This document shows, in pieces, positions 1 through 7,216 of a DNA stretch of 11,102 nt (positions are counted from its first letter, which is position 1; each line of letters opens with the position of its first letter). The DNA is taken from the NCBI GenBank assembly GCA_023253615.1, contig JALRFZ010000522.1, positions 1-11,102 on the forward strand, written 5' to 3'. The DNA comes from Verrucomicrobiales bacterium. GTDB taxonomy: Bacteria; Verrucomicrobiota; Verrucomicrobiia; Verrucomicrobiales; DEV007. The position numbers and the translations under genes were made by a program. The notes beneath the pieces are model-generated. The model was not told the DNA's origin. It was given only the letters and a program-made list of their open reading frames with translations, and did no database searches.

Positions 1-217
1 ACCCGGCCACCACCGAAGTGACCAGTTGAAACCAGTCACTCTGGTCGGAGTTCATTTCCTCCTCACGTCCCCAGCAAGGCTCGAGCGCGGACATGGCGGC
101 TTCCAGATCGACCTCGTCGTGGATGGGGCGAGGCAGCCATCGGTCGCGGCACAAGGACACATAATCCTTGGGCATCTTTTCAAACGGCACCCCGGCGATG
201 TTGGATCGGGTCTTCAT
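1..217 (-). CDS. higA: HigA-type antitoxin, N-terminal part (runs off window)
   Basis: Antitoxin partner of the HigB toxin; in this family it binds and neutralises the toxin and represses the operon. The ATG lies at 217-215 and 72 codons are visible before the left edge. The protein begins MKTRSNIAGVPFEKMPKDYV and contains LCRDRWLPRPIHDE (about residues 22-35), then an acidic stretch and DQSDWFQLV (about 58-66). The CR..LPRPIHD motif followed by an x-DQ-D-hydrophobic segment is typical of the N-terminal half of HigA antitoxins; the helix-turn-helix would lie beyond the edge and is not seen. Its ATG overlaps the higB stop in an ATGA (214-217), so the two are translationally coupled, toxin first, the usual higBA order. 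Family assignment is by motif memory; it fits the neighbour well. Confidence 0.8.
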   Translation of the reverse strand, partial: MKTRSNIAGVPFEKMPKDYVSLCRDRWLPRPIHDEVDLEAAMSALEPCWGREEEMNSDQSDWFQLVTSVVAG

Positions 218-522
218 AGGTGGTTCTTCCAGGTATCTTTGGAGTATTCAGCATGGGTTAAAAAGGCGAGCGCGAACGCCACCTGCGTGTTGAAATGAAT
301 CGCTGCGATGAGCCGGTATTGGTTTCCCCCGATGTTGAAAACGACCATGTTTCGTCCGCTGGCCACTTTCACGAGATCCGCCGACGGCAGCGTCCGACGG
401 AGTTCGGAAAAACTCCGCCAACGCCCCCCTCGCATCAGATCGAGCCAAAATCTCAACCCGGACCGAGCGCCGGGATGGCTTTCCATCCACTCTTCAATCG
501 TGGCGGGCTTGATGACTCTCAC
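214..522 (-). CDS. higB: HigB-type mRNA interferase toxin
   Basis: Toxin of a type II toxin-antitoxin system of the HigB family (RelE-like fold), which cleaves mRNA, generally on the ribosome. With the GTG start at 522 the protein is 102 aa, the usual size, and opens with the family's RVI segment. Recognisable blocks: an HPGA-R-GL-FW helix, RSFSELRRTLPSADLV (about residues 36-51), FNIGGNQYRLIAAIHF (about 62-77) and FLTHAEYSKDTWK near the C-terminus. An ATG at 570 would add 16 residues, but that extension is encoded by the palindromic operator and matches nothing in the family, so the GTG is preferred. No strong ribosome binding site is visible. higA follows with a 4-base overlap. Nothing in the reading frame suggests decay, so it is probably intact and active. 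Confidence 0.88.
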   Translation of the reverse strand: MRVIKPATIEEWMESHPGARSGLRFWLDLMRGGRWRSFSELRRTLPSADLVKVASGRNMVVFNIGGNQYRLIAAIHFNTQVAFALAFLTHAEYSKDTWKNHL

Positions 523-534
523 GGCATCAAAGAT

Positions 535-561
535 TCCAGATTCTGGACAATTTGTCCAGAA
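535..561. promoter_or_regulatory. Tripartite palindromic operator upstream of higBA
   Basis: A perfect 10-base inverted repeat with one central base, TTCTGGACAA-T-TTGTCCAGAA (541-561), overlaps a second inverted repeat, TCCAGA-T-TCTGGA (535-547). Together they form three alternating half-sites: TCCAGA 535-540, TCTGGA 542-547, TCCAGA 555-560. The block sits 12-39 bases upstream of the preferred GTG start of higB. HigA antitoxins repress their own operon by binding palindromes in this position, so this is the likely autoregulatory site. The repeats are seen directly; the binding protein is inferred. No convincing -35/-10 pair could be fixed around it. Confidence 0.72.
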
Positions 562-683
562 TGAATCCACCGCATGTTTCCTGGCGGGTTTTGCCTCACA
601 TCGACGGACTCAAGGCCGCCGAGGGCGGTAATGGCCTCCTGCATCCGCGGGCGTATGACACGCTGAACGAGATTCCGGAGTGA
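562..683. other. Short intergenic stretch between higB and the 476-aa gene
   Basis: About 120 bases between the higBA operator and the end of the large minus-strand gene. A small plus-strand frame (561-683, ATG to TGA, 40 codons) ends exactly where the minus-strand gene ends, in TGATCA, but its peptide is not recognised and no ribosome binding site precedes it. A short GC-rich inverted repeat (CCGCC-GAG-GGCGG, about 625-637) has no T-run on either side and is not a convincing terminator. Any promoter for higBA should lie here. Confidence 0.4.
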
Positions 684-2114
684 TCAGGGTGCGGGGGCTT
701 TCGACGCGTTCGTATCGAAGAGTTTCTGCAAGCCTGGGTTTTCTCCGAAATATGGCTCGGCGCCGGCGCGCCCGAAGGCGGCGAGGGATTCATCCCCGTA
801 TTGTCGGCCGAGCCGCCACACCGTGTGGTAGTTCCATCCCGAGGCAGGATAACGCGAGACGAAATCGCGCGCCCGGCGCACGACCTCCTCTTCTTTCACG
901 AATCCGCCCGCGTTGAACATCGCCAACCCTCTGACCACCTGGGGGCGCTCCGAATCGCCGGGCAGCGGTTCTTCAAAAACGCCGATCAAGCTCCATCTCG
1001 CCTCTTCATCCCAGTCCCGGCACTGCCTCGCCAGCACCGCGATGGCACCGCCGAAAAGATTGGCATGAAAGCCTTCCGAGTCGCGATAACGATCGAAATC
1101 GAGACCCTCGAAATCACTCCAGGTCCAGTTGCCCGACTTGTTGGGAACGCGCTCGATCATTTCAAGCGCGATATGGAGCGGATACATTCTGGAATCCCGA
1201 CGGACCATCCGGTACAGCCCCGAGATATCCCTGCCCGACGGCTCCAGTTCGCGAAATGGCTCCGTTGAGAAACAAAGCTCCTTGATGGCGTCTCTCTGCT
1301 CTACGGTGATCTCCAATCCGAGAAGTGCGCGTCTCCAGAGGTGATACTCCAGAACCTCGAAGGCATGCACCGGCCTGCCGGAGGATTCCCACTGTCCGGA
1401 TTCGGACAATTCGGCCAGGTGGCACCGGATTTCCCGGCAATCCCCATGCGTCAAATTCGCATCGAAATCCAGAAAGGGCAGGATTTCCCGATAGTAGTCG
1501 CTGGTGGCGGACTCCCGCAGGAAGGCGACCTTTTCCGGCATCAGTGCCGGGGCGCCATACAAGCCTCCCAGCAAGACCGTGGTTTGCCGTTCCAGCCTCT
1601 TGTTGGAAAAGTCGGCAGCTTCGAAAGGCAGCGCCAATTCACGCAGGTCATCCTCGTATTTCGTGATGTGTGACGGCGAATACGGCCACCGGAGATTCAC
1701 GTAACTCAGGGATCCGTAGACCGGAAGATGATCACGCAGCCCCGACAAGCAGACCGATACGTAGATCCAGAGTTCATCGCCTTCGGGAAACGCCTCCCGG
1801 AATTTCGCCAATGCCGGAGAAGCGAGATCACTCCGCTTCATTCCCTTCGGGATCCCGTAGTCGAGTTCATCCGCGCGGGCTTCCATCAACTTCCTCGCAG
1901 CCTCAACCTCACCTTTCAGGGCGAGTTTCCAGACCCGCTCCGTCACGGGCAGGGAGGAGTTCGTCAGGAGGTTTTGTGTCTCGGAAATCCCTTTTGAATA
2001 TGGCAGCGCCCGGGCCTGCAACTCGCGGAGGGATTTGAAACCAAAGTCATCGAGGCCCGGCCACGGCGCTTCGAAAACAATGGCCTGCAATCTTTCGAAG
2101 AGCGGCCGGATCAT
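684..2114 (-). CDS. Hypothetical protein, probably helical, second of a pair
   Basis: Not recognised. From the ATG at 2114 the protein has 476 aa, with no signal peptide or membrane segment, and is rich in Leu, Glu, Arg and aromatics in amphipathic stretches, suggesting an all-helical, perhaps repeat-type, cytoplasmic protein. No catalytic signature was seen. The start is uncertain: an in-frame ATG at 2168 would add 18 residues (Ser/Pro/Arg-rich, not coding-like), and both starts lie inside the preceding 866-aa frame. From 2114 the overlap is 68 bases. G/C at third positions is visibly higher in this frame than in the other through the overlap, which supports real coding from about 2114. The pair may be an overlapping operon or one gene broken by a +1 shift. 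Codon use is mixed (CTC, CTG, TTG, ATT), unlike the CTC-dominated genes to the right. Confidence 0.7.
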   Translation of the reverse strand: MIRPLFERLQAIVFEAPWPGLDDFGFKSLRELQARALPYSKGISETQNLLTNSSLPVTERVWKLALKGEVEAARKLMEARADELDYGIPKGMKRSDLASPALAKFREAFPEGDELWIYVSVCLSGLRDHLPVYGSLSYVNLRWPYSPSHITKYEDDLRELALPFEAADFSNKRLERQTTVLLGGLYGAPALMPEKVAFLRESATSDYYREILPFLDFDANLTHGDCREIRCHLAELSESGQWESSGRPVHAFEVLEYHLWRRALLGLEITVEQRDAIKELCFSTEPFRELEPSGRDISGLYRMVRRDSRMYPLHIALEMIERVPNKSGNWTWSDFEGLDFDRYRDSEGFHANLFGGAIAVLARQCRDWDEEARWSLIGVFEEPLPGDSERPQVVRGLAMFNAGGFVKEEEVVRRARDFVSRYPASGWNYHTVWRLGRQYGDESLAAFGRAGAEPYFGENPGLQKLFDTNASKAPAP

Positions 2115-4647
2115 CCGGCCGTGTTTCCGCCTCGGCGATGAGGTCGGTGAAGATCCGGACGAATTCATGCGACTCGAAATACTCCCGCCGCTCCATGATT
2201 TCGATCGCTTGCCGGGCCTCCCAGACGAGCAGACGCGCGACCTCCTCCTTGGTGAAATCCCGTCCGTCCGGATGTCGGGGAGGACGTCGGTTTCTCCAAT
2301 ACACGACGGGATTTCTCAGAAAGAAGCGGCGTGCCCCGGGAGAAGCGGTTTCGAAATCCCTTTCGAAGGCATCAAGATCGAAGGTCTTGTCGAAGGATTC
2401 CTTGATCACCTCCCTTACCCACGAATGTTCCGTCAGTTCGAGAATCCCGCTGAGCTGCTCCGGTCGCTTGTCGAGGTTGGGAAATCGATCGTTTAACAGA
2501 TTCCTCAGAATCCAACGCCGCAGCGGGTGTTGACCGAAACGGATGTGGCAGCCATCAATGATCTCAGCCGGGTCCGCGGCGATGTCGCGGTAGAAAAACG
2601 CGAATGTGGCCGGCCATGAATAAAGCTCAGACCGCTTGTCCGCGAGAACCGCACCAAGCCAGTCAAGGTGATCCGCGACATTTTCCTCTCCCAGACCGCG
2701 ATTCATTTCCTCGTAGATTTCGTGAACCAGCCTCACCATGTCCACATCGGGATTCCGCGCGTGGTGATCCTCGATCCTGTCAAACATCCATCCAACGGCG
2801 TCCTCCCAACGTCTCGCCTCGATGAATCGTCGCCCCACCCAGACACCGAGGTACGTCCCGGCCGGTTTCGAGTTGCCACGTCCCACCCCCAGAAACTCCT
2901 CGAGCCGATCCAAGCCGTGTCCGGCAGTCTCGTCCTGTGGAAGGCTGCGGATCAAACCCACCACGGTTCCTTCCAACGAAGGGAGCTCGGACATGGTGAC
3001 AAAATTCCGGAAGTATTTGCTCCAGACTTCGTAGCCGCTCTCATCCCTGTCAAAATCACCGCGGACGACACGGTCCACCACCATCTCGGGTGTCACCGCC
3101 CCCCGCCACTTGTCGAAACACGGACGGGCGGCCGCAAAGAATTCATCGGTCATCTCCACGACCAGGGCCACGGTCCGCTCGAGCAGATAGGGATTGAAAG
3201 TCTCCGCCTCATTGAGCATTTCGATGGCTGCGAGCACCTCCCGCTTCGCCGCGTCCTCTTCCGGGGTCCGGTGAAGATTCCTCATCGCCGTGATCCCGAG
3301 TTCAAGCCGGATGAAGCCTTTTACCTGGTCCTCGTTCGAATGCTCCCTGATGCGCTCACCGAGGGCGAGGTATTCATCGAGCTTTTTGGCCTTTTCCTCC
3401 TGATAAGTCTCCTTCTGGCTCCGGATGGAATGCAGATCCCCTTTCGCCCCCTCGATCAGGGCGCAGACCGCGGCGTAATGGCCCGCGTCGATGAAATGGC
3501 CAATCCAGAACGAACGATGCGGCACCTGATCGCCCCAGATCTCCAAAGCCCGGTTCAGCAACCCCTCCGCATTCACCGAATGACAAAGCCAGACGAAGTC
3601 GGAGCCGACTTCGTTTCCAATCCAGCTTTCCAGATCCGGTTCGGGATCGATCTTCGAGAGAAGGATCCCGGCGACGAAATTCCAATCGGACGCCAGCTTC
3701 GACCCCTCCTTCGTGATTTCCCGGACAAGGCTGCTGGCGCACTCCTTGGCGAAGGCCGGTTCGGTTCGCCGGAACTCTTCCAGCAGATCGCCGATCGTCG
3801 CGCGATGATGCTTCCGCCATTCCTCGCTCTCCCGTCCGAGGGCGAGCCAGGTGAAAACCCCAAGCCTGAAAGATCCGACCCGCGCATCCTTCAGGATCCG
3901 GGCCGGCATTCCCCAATCGGCCTCCGGGAATCCGCCGGTTTTCCATTCGGACACCAGGGCACCATGGGCACGCTCCGGCGGGACGCCGAGGTCTCCCATC
4001 ACCAGGTAAAGGAGAGCCTCCGCCCCGGGATCCGTCTCCTCCACCAGCGCCCGCGCGAAACCGGCGGGTGTCAGGGCGTAGAGTTCGTAGATTCGCTGGA
4101 GCGACGCCATCCGATGCGAGCCCGGCTGATGAGCCTGCTCGAACTCCCGCAAGGTCCTCACGATCGGGGCCAGTTCGTCCAAGGCACCGCTGCGATGGGC
4201 GCTCCTCGCGATCGTCAGTTCCCACGTGGCAAAGCCGGCCGCGTCCGCCCGCACCAAGGCCGCCTCCAAACGTTCCGCATCGGCGCCACCCGTCATTTCC
4301 TCCAGCGACTTCCGCACGTGAGGCCAGGTCGGTTGCAAACCCGGCGCGATCCCCCCGGTCGAATCCCTCCATGAGGCGACGGCCACCGCGTAATCCGCCT
4401 CCACCGGCAGCTCCCCGGTGAGCCGCCGATCCCGCTCCCGTCGCGCGTTGGCGAAATAGGTGATGCCGAATCGATTCGCCCACATTTCGAGCCGGCTTCC
4501 GGCCACCCCTCCATGCCGCCTCGCCGCGAGCCATTCCTCGTATTTTTCCCCGGGAGTCGGAGCCACCGAACGGAAGACCAGCCACACCGCCAGCCCCCAG
4601 AAGAGCAACAGGCCGAAGACCAGAACCGCTTTTCCCGATCGTGTCAT
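2047..4647 (-). CDS. Hypothetical membrane-anchored large helical protein
   Basis: Not recognised. The 866-aa product starts MTRSGK followed by one hydrophobic helix (about residues 8-27, AVLVFGLLLFWGLAVWLVF), so it is probably anchored in the inner membrane with the rest on one side. The remainder is charged and helix-rich, with recurring patterns such as ALxRA, LEEFRRTEP and ELYAL that resemble a degenerate alpha-solenoid (TPR/SEL1-like), though no clean repeat period could be drawn. No nuclease, protease or nucleotide-binding motif was found. The ATG at 4647 is the first in frame, lies right after a good promoter, and places the membrane helix at the N-terminus. The 3' end overlaps the 476-aa gene by 68 bases in another frame, so the two are probably co-transcribed or are halves of one protein. 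A role in envelope or surface assembly would be a guess. Confidence 0.8.
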   Translation of the reverse strand: MTRSGKAVLVFGLLLFWGLAVWLVFRSVAPTPGEKYEEWLAARRHGGVAGSRLEMWANRFGITYFANARRERDRRLTGELPVEADYAVAVASWRDSTGGIAPGLQPTWPHVRKSLEEMTGGADAERLEAALVRADAAGFATWELTIARSAHRSGALDELAPIVRTLREFEQAHQPGSHRMASLQRIYELYALTPAGFARALVEETDPGAEALLYLVMGDLGVPPERAHGALVSEWKTGGFPEADWGMPARILKDARVGSFRLGVFTWLALGRESEEWRKHHRATIGDLLEEFRRTEPAFAKECASSLVREITKEGSKLASDWNFVAGILLSKIDPEPDLESWIGNEVGSDFVWLCHSVNAEGLLNRALEIWGDQVPHRSFWIGHFIDAGHYAAVCALIEGAKGDLHSIRSQKETYQEEKAKKLDEYLALGERIREHSNEDQVKGFIRLELGITAMRNLHRTPEEDAAKREVLAAIEMLNEAETFNPYLLERTVALVVEMTDEFFAAARPCFDKWRGAVTPEMVVDRVVRGDFDRDESGYEVWSKYFRNFVTMSELPSLEGTVVGLIRSLPQDETAGHGLDRLEEFLGVGRGNSKPAGTYLGVWVGRRFIEARRWEDAVGWMFDRIEDHHARNPDVDMVRLVHEIYEEMNRGLGEENVADHLDWLGAVLADKRSELYSWPATFAFFYRDIAADPAEIIDGCHIRFGQHPLRRWILRNLLNDRFPNLDKRPEQLSGILELTEHSWVREVIKESFDKTFDLDAFERDFETASPGARRFFLRNPVVYWRNRRPPRHPDGRDFTKEEVARLLVWEARQAIEIMERREYFESHEFVRIFTDLIAEAETRPDDPAALRKIAGHCFRSAVAGPR

Positions 4648-4677
4648 GTTCCCGGATACGAGAGCATCTCCGCGGAT

Positions 4678-4707
4678 TTTATAGATTTCTCCGGCAGGAC
4701 CTGTCGA
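4678..4707 (-). promoter_or_regulatory. Sigma-70-like promoter for the 866-aa gene
   Basis: On the minus strand a -35 box TCGACA (4707-4702, 5 of 6 matches to TTGACA) is followed after 18 bases by a -10 box TATAAA (4683-4678, 5 of 6). Transcription would start near 4671, giving a leader of about 24 bases before the ATG at 4647. Seen by eye, not tested. Confidence 0.5.
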
Positions 4708-4791
4708 TCAGAATCCACCCGAATCACGCGACCCGCGCGTCCCATCCGCTGCCGCCTCCTCGAATACCCCCGCATCCGGCAACCTTCCCTC

Positions 4792-4827
4792 TTGATCTAA
4801 TTTCCATAAAAATTATATTTAATGGAA
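4792..4827 (+). promoter_or_regulatory. Promoter with inverted repeat ahead of the flippase gene
   Basis: A -35 box TTGATC (4792-4797, 4 of 6) and a -10 box TATATT (4814-4819, 5 of 6) are spaced by 16 bases in a sharply AT-rich island within GC-rich DNA. The start site would fall near 4826, leaving only about 10 bases of leader. A perfect 6-base inverted repeat, TTCCAT (4802-4807) and ATGGAA (4822-4827), brackets the -10 box and could be an operator. The boxes are visible; regulation is inferred, and a 6-base repeat in AT-rich sequence could be chance. Confidence 0.5.
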
Positions 4828-4834
4828 TTTTTTC

Positions 4835-6325
4835 ATGTCCACCGCCGACCGCACGCCTTCCGGGACCGCTGCGCACCGTGACCGTTCCCTGCGGCTCGCG
4901 GTGGTGACTTCCTTGATTTCGAAGGTCGGGACGATCGTGTTGCGGCTCGTCTCGATCCCGATCGCGGTGCATCTCCTCGGCATGGAGATGTTCGGCGTCT
5001 ACACGGCGATCACGATGGCCGTGGGCATGATCGACATGCTCCACATCGGGATCGGACCGGCCCTGACCAAGGCCCTCGCGAAGGCCGTGGCCCGCGGCGA
5101 CCGCGAGACGGAGCGCACCGTCTTCGGCACGAGCATCCTTCTCAGCCTGGGACTCACGGCGGTCGCGGCGATCACCGCCCTGCTCCTCCTTTTCAACGTG
5201 CCCATCCCGGAGCTGTTCGGGGAAAAATTCGCCCCGATGCAGGAGACGATGTTCCGCGTTGCGCTCCTCGGGCTCGTCATCATCCAGATCGAGATGATGT
5301 GCATCCCCTTCGAGATGGGGCGCGACGGGTATCAGGAAACCCGCTTCACGAACGCCTGGGGAGCGGCGGGAATTGTCTTCGGCGCCCTCCTCCTCCTCGG
5401 CGGGATCTGGTTTTTCCCCACGATCGAATTCCTCCTCATCGCGGTGAACGGATCGATCGCCCTCGCGAAACTCGGCAACACGATCCACCTCCTCACCCAG
5501 CGCCCCTACCTCTTCCCCCGTTTCTCGCTTTTCCGGAAATCCCTCGTGCCCACCCTCGCCCGCGACGGGATCCGCTTTTCGATCACCTACATCCTCGCGG
5601 CGGCGGTGGAATACAACCTGATGGCCTTCCTCATCGGCCGTCACGTGGGTCCGGAGGCCGTCGGGGTGTGGAACGTGATGATCACCGTGCATTTCTCGCT
5701 GACCGGCCTCGTCGGGATGATCACGAAACCCTACTGGCCCGCCCTGATGGACGCCTTCGAGCGCCGCGATCACCCTTGGATCGTGCGCAGCTCGAACCGC
5801 CTCCGGCTCGGGGGGCTCAGCTTCTCGCTCTTCGCCGCCTCGGGTCTCATCGCCCTGGGGCCCTGGGGCATGCCCCTCTGGGCGGCGACGGAATTCCACA
5901 CCGCGGTGCCGGAGGCTTTCCTGATGGACCGCCTCGCCCTCATCGCCTTCGCCGCCTATTTCGTCGTGCACATCTGGCGGCACATCAACCAGACCCTCGC
6001 CCTCGGGGTCGGCTGGGTCTCGCCGGTGGCCGCGGTGGTCGTCACCGAGGCGGTCGTGCTGATCTCGGCGGCCTCGTTCGTGCTCCATCACGAAGGCGGC
6101 ATCGGCACGATCTACCTGACGATGGGGGGATCGATCGTGCTTTTGTCAGGATGGCTTTTCCCGCTCTTTTTCCGCAAGGGCCGCACCACGGCCACCCGTC
6201 TCGATGGCCACAAGGAGGGCGAATGCATCCCACCGGAGAATCTCCCGGCGGAGCGGATCCATTTCACACGAAGCGCAGGAACGCCTCCGGCAACGGAGCT
6301 TCAAAGCGGAGGAATTCCCCGCTGA
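4835..6325 (+). CDS. Polysaccharide/lipid-linked oligosaccharide flippase (Wzx-like, MOP superfamily)
   Basis: Polytopic inner-membrane protein of 496 aa, the usual length for Wzx/RfbX-type transporters that flip undecaprenyl-linked sugar units to the periplasmic face. After a short polar N-terminus come about a dozen hydrophobic helices, starting near residue 20 (LAVVTSLISKVGTIVLRLVS). Family features include the N-terminal K-x-G-T-x-V-L-R-L segment, LLGMEMFGVYT (typical of helix 1-2 loops in this family: L-G-x-E-x-F-G-x-Y) and the later YWPALMDAFERRD. The final 35 or so residues are polar and partly encoded antisense to the end of the pseudouridine synthase gene, a 62-base convergent overlap. 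The ATG at 4835 is 15 bases after the -10 box; a weak GGA lies 8-9 bases upstream. No glycosyltransferase neighbours are present, so the substrate (O-antigen, exopolysaccharide or other) cannot be told. Confidence 0.87.
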   Translation: MSTADRTPSGTAAHRDRSLRLAVVTSLISKVGTIVLRLVSIPIAVHLLGMEMFGVYTAITMAVGMIDMLHIGIGPALTKALAKAVARGDRETERTVFGTSILLSLGLTAVAAITALLLLFNVPIPELFGEKFAPMQETMFRVALLGLVIIQIEMMCIPFEMGRDGYQETRFTNAWGAAGIVFGALLLLGGIWFFPTIEFLLIAVNGSIALAKLGNTIHLLTQRPYLFPRFSLFRKSLVPTLARDGIRFSITYILAAAVEYNLMAFLIGRHVGPEAVGVWNVMITVHFSLTGLVGMITKPYWPALMDAFERRDHPWIVRSSNRLRLGGLSFSLFAASGLIALGPWGMPLWAATEFHTAVPEAFLMDRLALIAFAAYFVVHIWRHINQTLALGVGWVSPVAAVVVTEAVVLISAASFVLHHEGGIGTIYLTMGGSIVLLSGWLFPLFFRKGRTTATRLDGHKEGECIPPENLPAERIHFTRSAGTPPATELQSGGIPR

Positions 6326-7211
6326 CGGGATGCCGGAAGGCGAGGCGGCGCGCGTGCAGCATGAGCCGCCCGGTCTTCACCTTCTGCCGGGGCACGTGGG
6401 CGTAGATCGTATCCCCGAGGATGGGGCAGCGCAGCACTTCCTTGAGATGCACGCGGATCTGGTGGGTGCGTCCCGTGTGGATGACGCATTGCAGGGCCGC
6501 CCAATTCTCCCGGGCATCGGACCGCAGCACCCGGTAGTCGGTGACGGCTTCCTTGCCCGCCGGGTCGGGGACGACGGCCATCTTCTGCCGGTTCACGGGA
6601 TGCCGGCCGATCCGGGTCTCGATCGTTCCTTCGTCCTTCGCGGGGATGCCCTCGGTCACGGCGAGGTATTCCTTTTCCGTCTCGCGCCCGGAGAACTGGG
6701 CGACGAGGGAATGGTAGGCCGCCTCGCTCTTCGCCGCGACCAGGCAGCCGGAGGTCTCCTTGTCGAGCCGGTGGACGATGCCGGGACGGTCCTCGCCGGC
6801 GAGCGCGCAGAGTTTCCCCTGACAATGATGCAAAAGCGCGTTCACGAGGGTGCCATCGGGATTGCCCGATCCGGGATGGACGACGAGCCCGGGAGGTTTG
6901 TCGATGACGATGAGATCGTCGTCCTCAAAGAGGATGGAAAGGGGGATCTCCTCCCCGAGCAGCCCGGCCGGGCGATCCGGCTCGATCCTGACAAACACCT
7001 CATCCCCCGCCGCGACGGGATGGCTCGGCTTCACCCGGCGGCCGCCGACGAGGACGCCTCCGGATTTGACGAGATCCTGCACCGCGGCGCGGGAGAGATC
7101 CCGGCCTGTCGAAAGGAGCGCCGCAGGCAGGTACCGGTCGAGCCGGTCACCCGAAGCGGACGCCGGAACGATGAGGCGGTATTCCGCCGGGTTCTCCTCA
7201 TCCTTCCCCAT
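6264..7211 (-). CDS. rluD: RluA/RluD-family 23S rRNA pseudouridine synthase
   Basis: Converts uridines of 23S rRNA to pseudouridine. The 315-aa protein has the standard layout: an N-terminal S4 RNA-binding domain (GDRLDRYLPAAL to AAGDEVFV, about residues 21-74), then the catalytic domain with LIVIDKPPGLVVHPG (about 100-114), the signature HRLDKETSG (147-155) with catalytic Asp150, and the RTHQIRVHL motif nearer the C-terminus. The layout matches RluD rather than RluC, but exact target uridines cannot be read from sequence. The frame is open much further upstream, but that extension overlaps the hydrolase gene out of frame and is low-complexity; the ATG at 7211, 5 bases after the hydrolase stop (7217), is the sensible start. 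The spacing implies co-transcription. The 3' end overlaps the flippase gene tail to tail. Confidence 0.93.
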   Translation of the reverse strand: MGKDEENPAEYRLIVPASASGDRLDRYLPAALLSTGRDLSRAAVQDLVKSGGVLVGGRRVKPSHPVAAGDEVFVRIEPDRPAGLLGEEIPLSILFEDDDLIVIDKPPGLVVHPGSGNPDGTLVNALLHHCQGKLCALAGEDRPGIVHRLDKETSGCLVAAKSEAAYHSLVAQFSGRETEKEYLAVTEGIPAKDEGTIETRIGRHPVNRQKMAVVPDPAGKEAVTDYRVLRSDARENWAALQCVIHTGRTHQIRVHLKEVLRCPILGDTIYAHVPRQKVKTGRLMLHARRLAFRHPVSGEFLRFEAPLPEAFLRFV

Positions 7212-7216
7212 CCCGT

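Noticed and set aside
625-637. GC hairpin (CCGCC-GAG-GGCGG) downstream of the 476-aa gene as a terminator.
   Set aside because: The stem is only five base pairs and no T-tract follows on the minus strand.
561-683. Small plus-strand frame of 40 codons between the higBA operator and the 476-aa gene.
   Set aside because: Its ATG lies at the edge of the operator palindrome, there is no ribosome binding site, and the peptide is unfamiliar; kept only as a note that its stop abuts the opposing stop in TGATCA.
2668-4374. Long plus-strand open frame (568 codons) opposite the 866-aa gene.
   Set aside because: It lies wholly antisense to a better frame with a membrane anchor and promoter; its translation is rich in Pro, Arg, His and Gly with no domain, as expected for a shadow in GC-rich DNA.
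3374-4585. Second long minus-strand frame (403 codons) inside the 866-aa gene.
   Set aside because: It is a Gly/Arg-rich shadow in another frame of the same strand with no domain features.
4724-6091. Minus-strand open frame (455 codons) opposite the flippase gene.
   Set aside because: The translation is an extreme Asp/His/Arg/Glu/Gly repeat-like mix, the mirror of hydrophobic codons on the other strand; the flippase frame has clear membrane helices.
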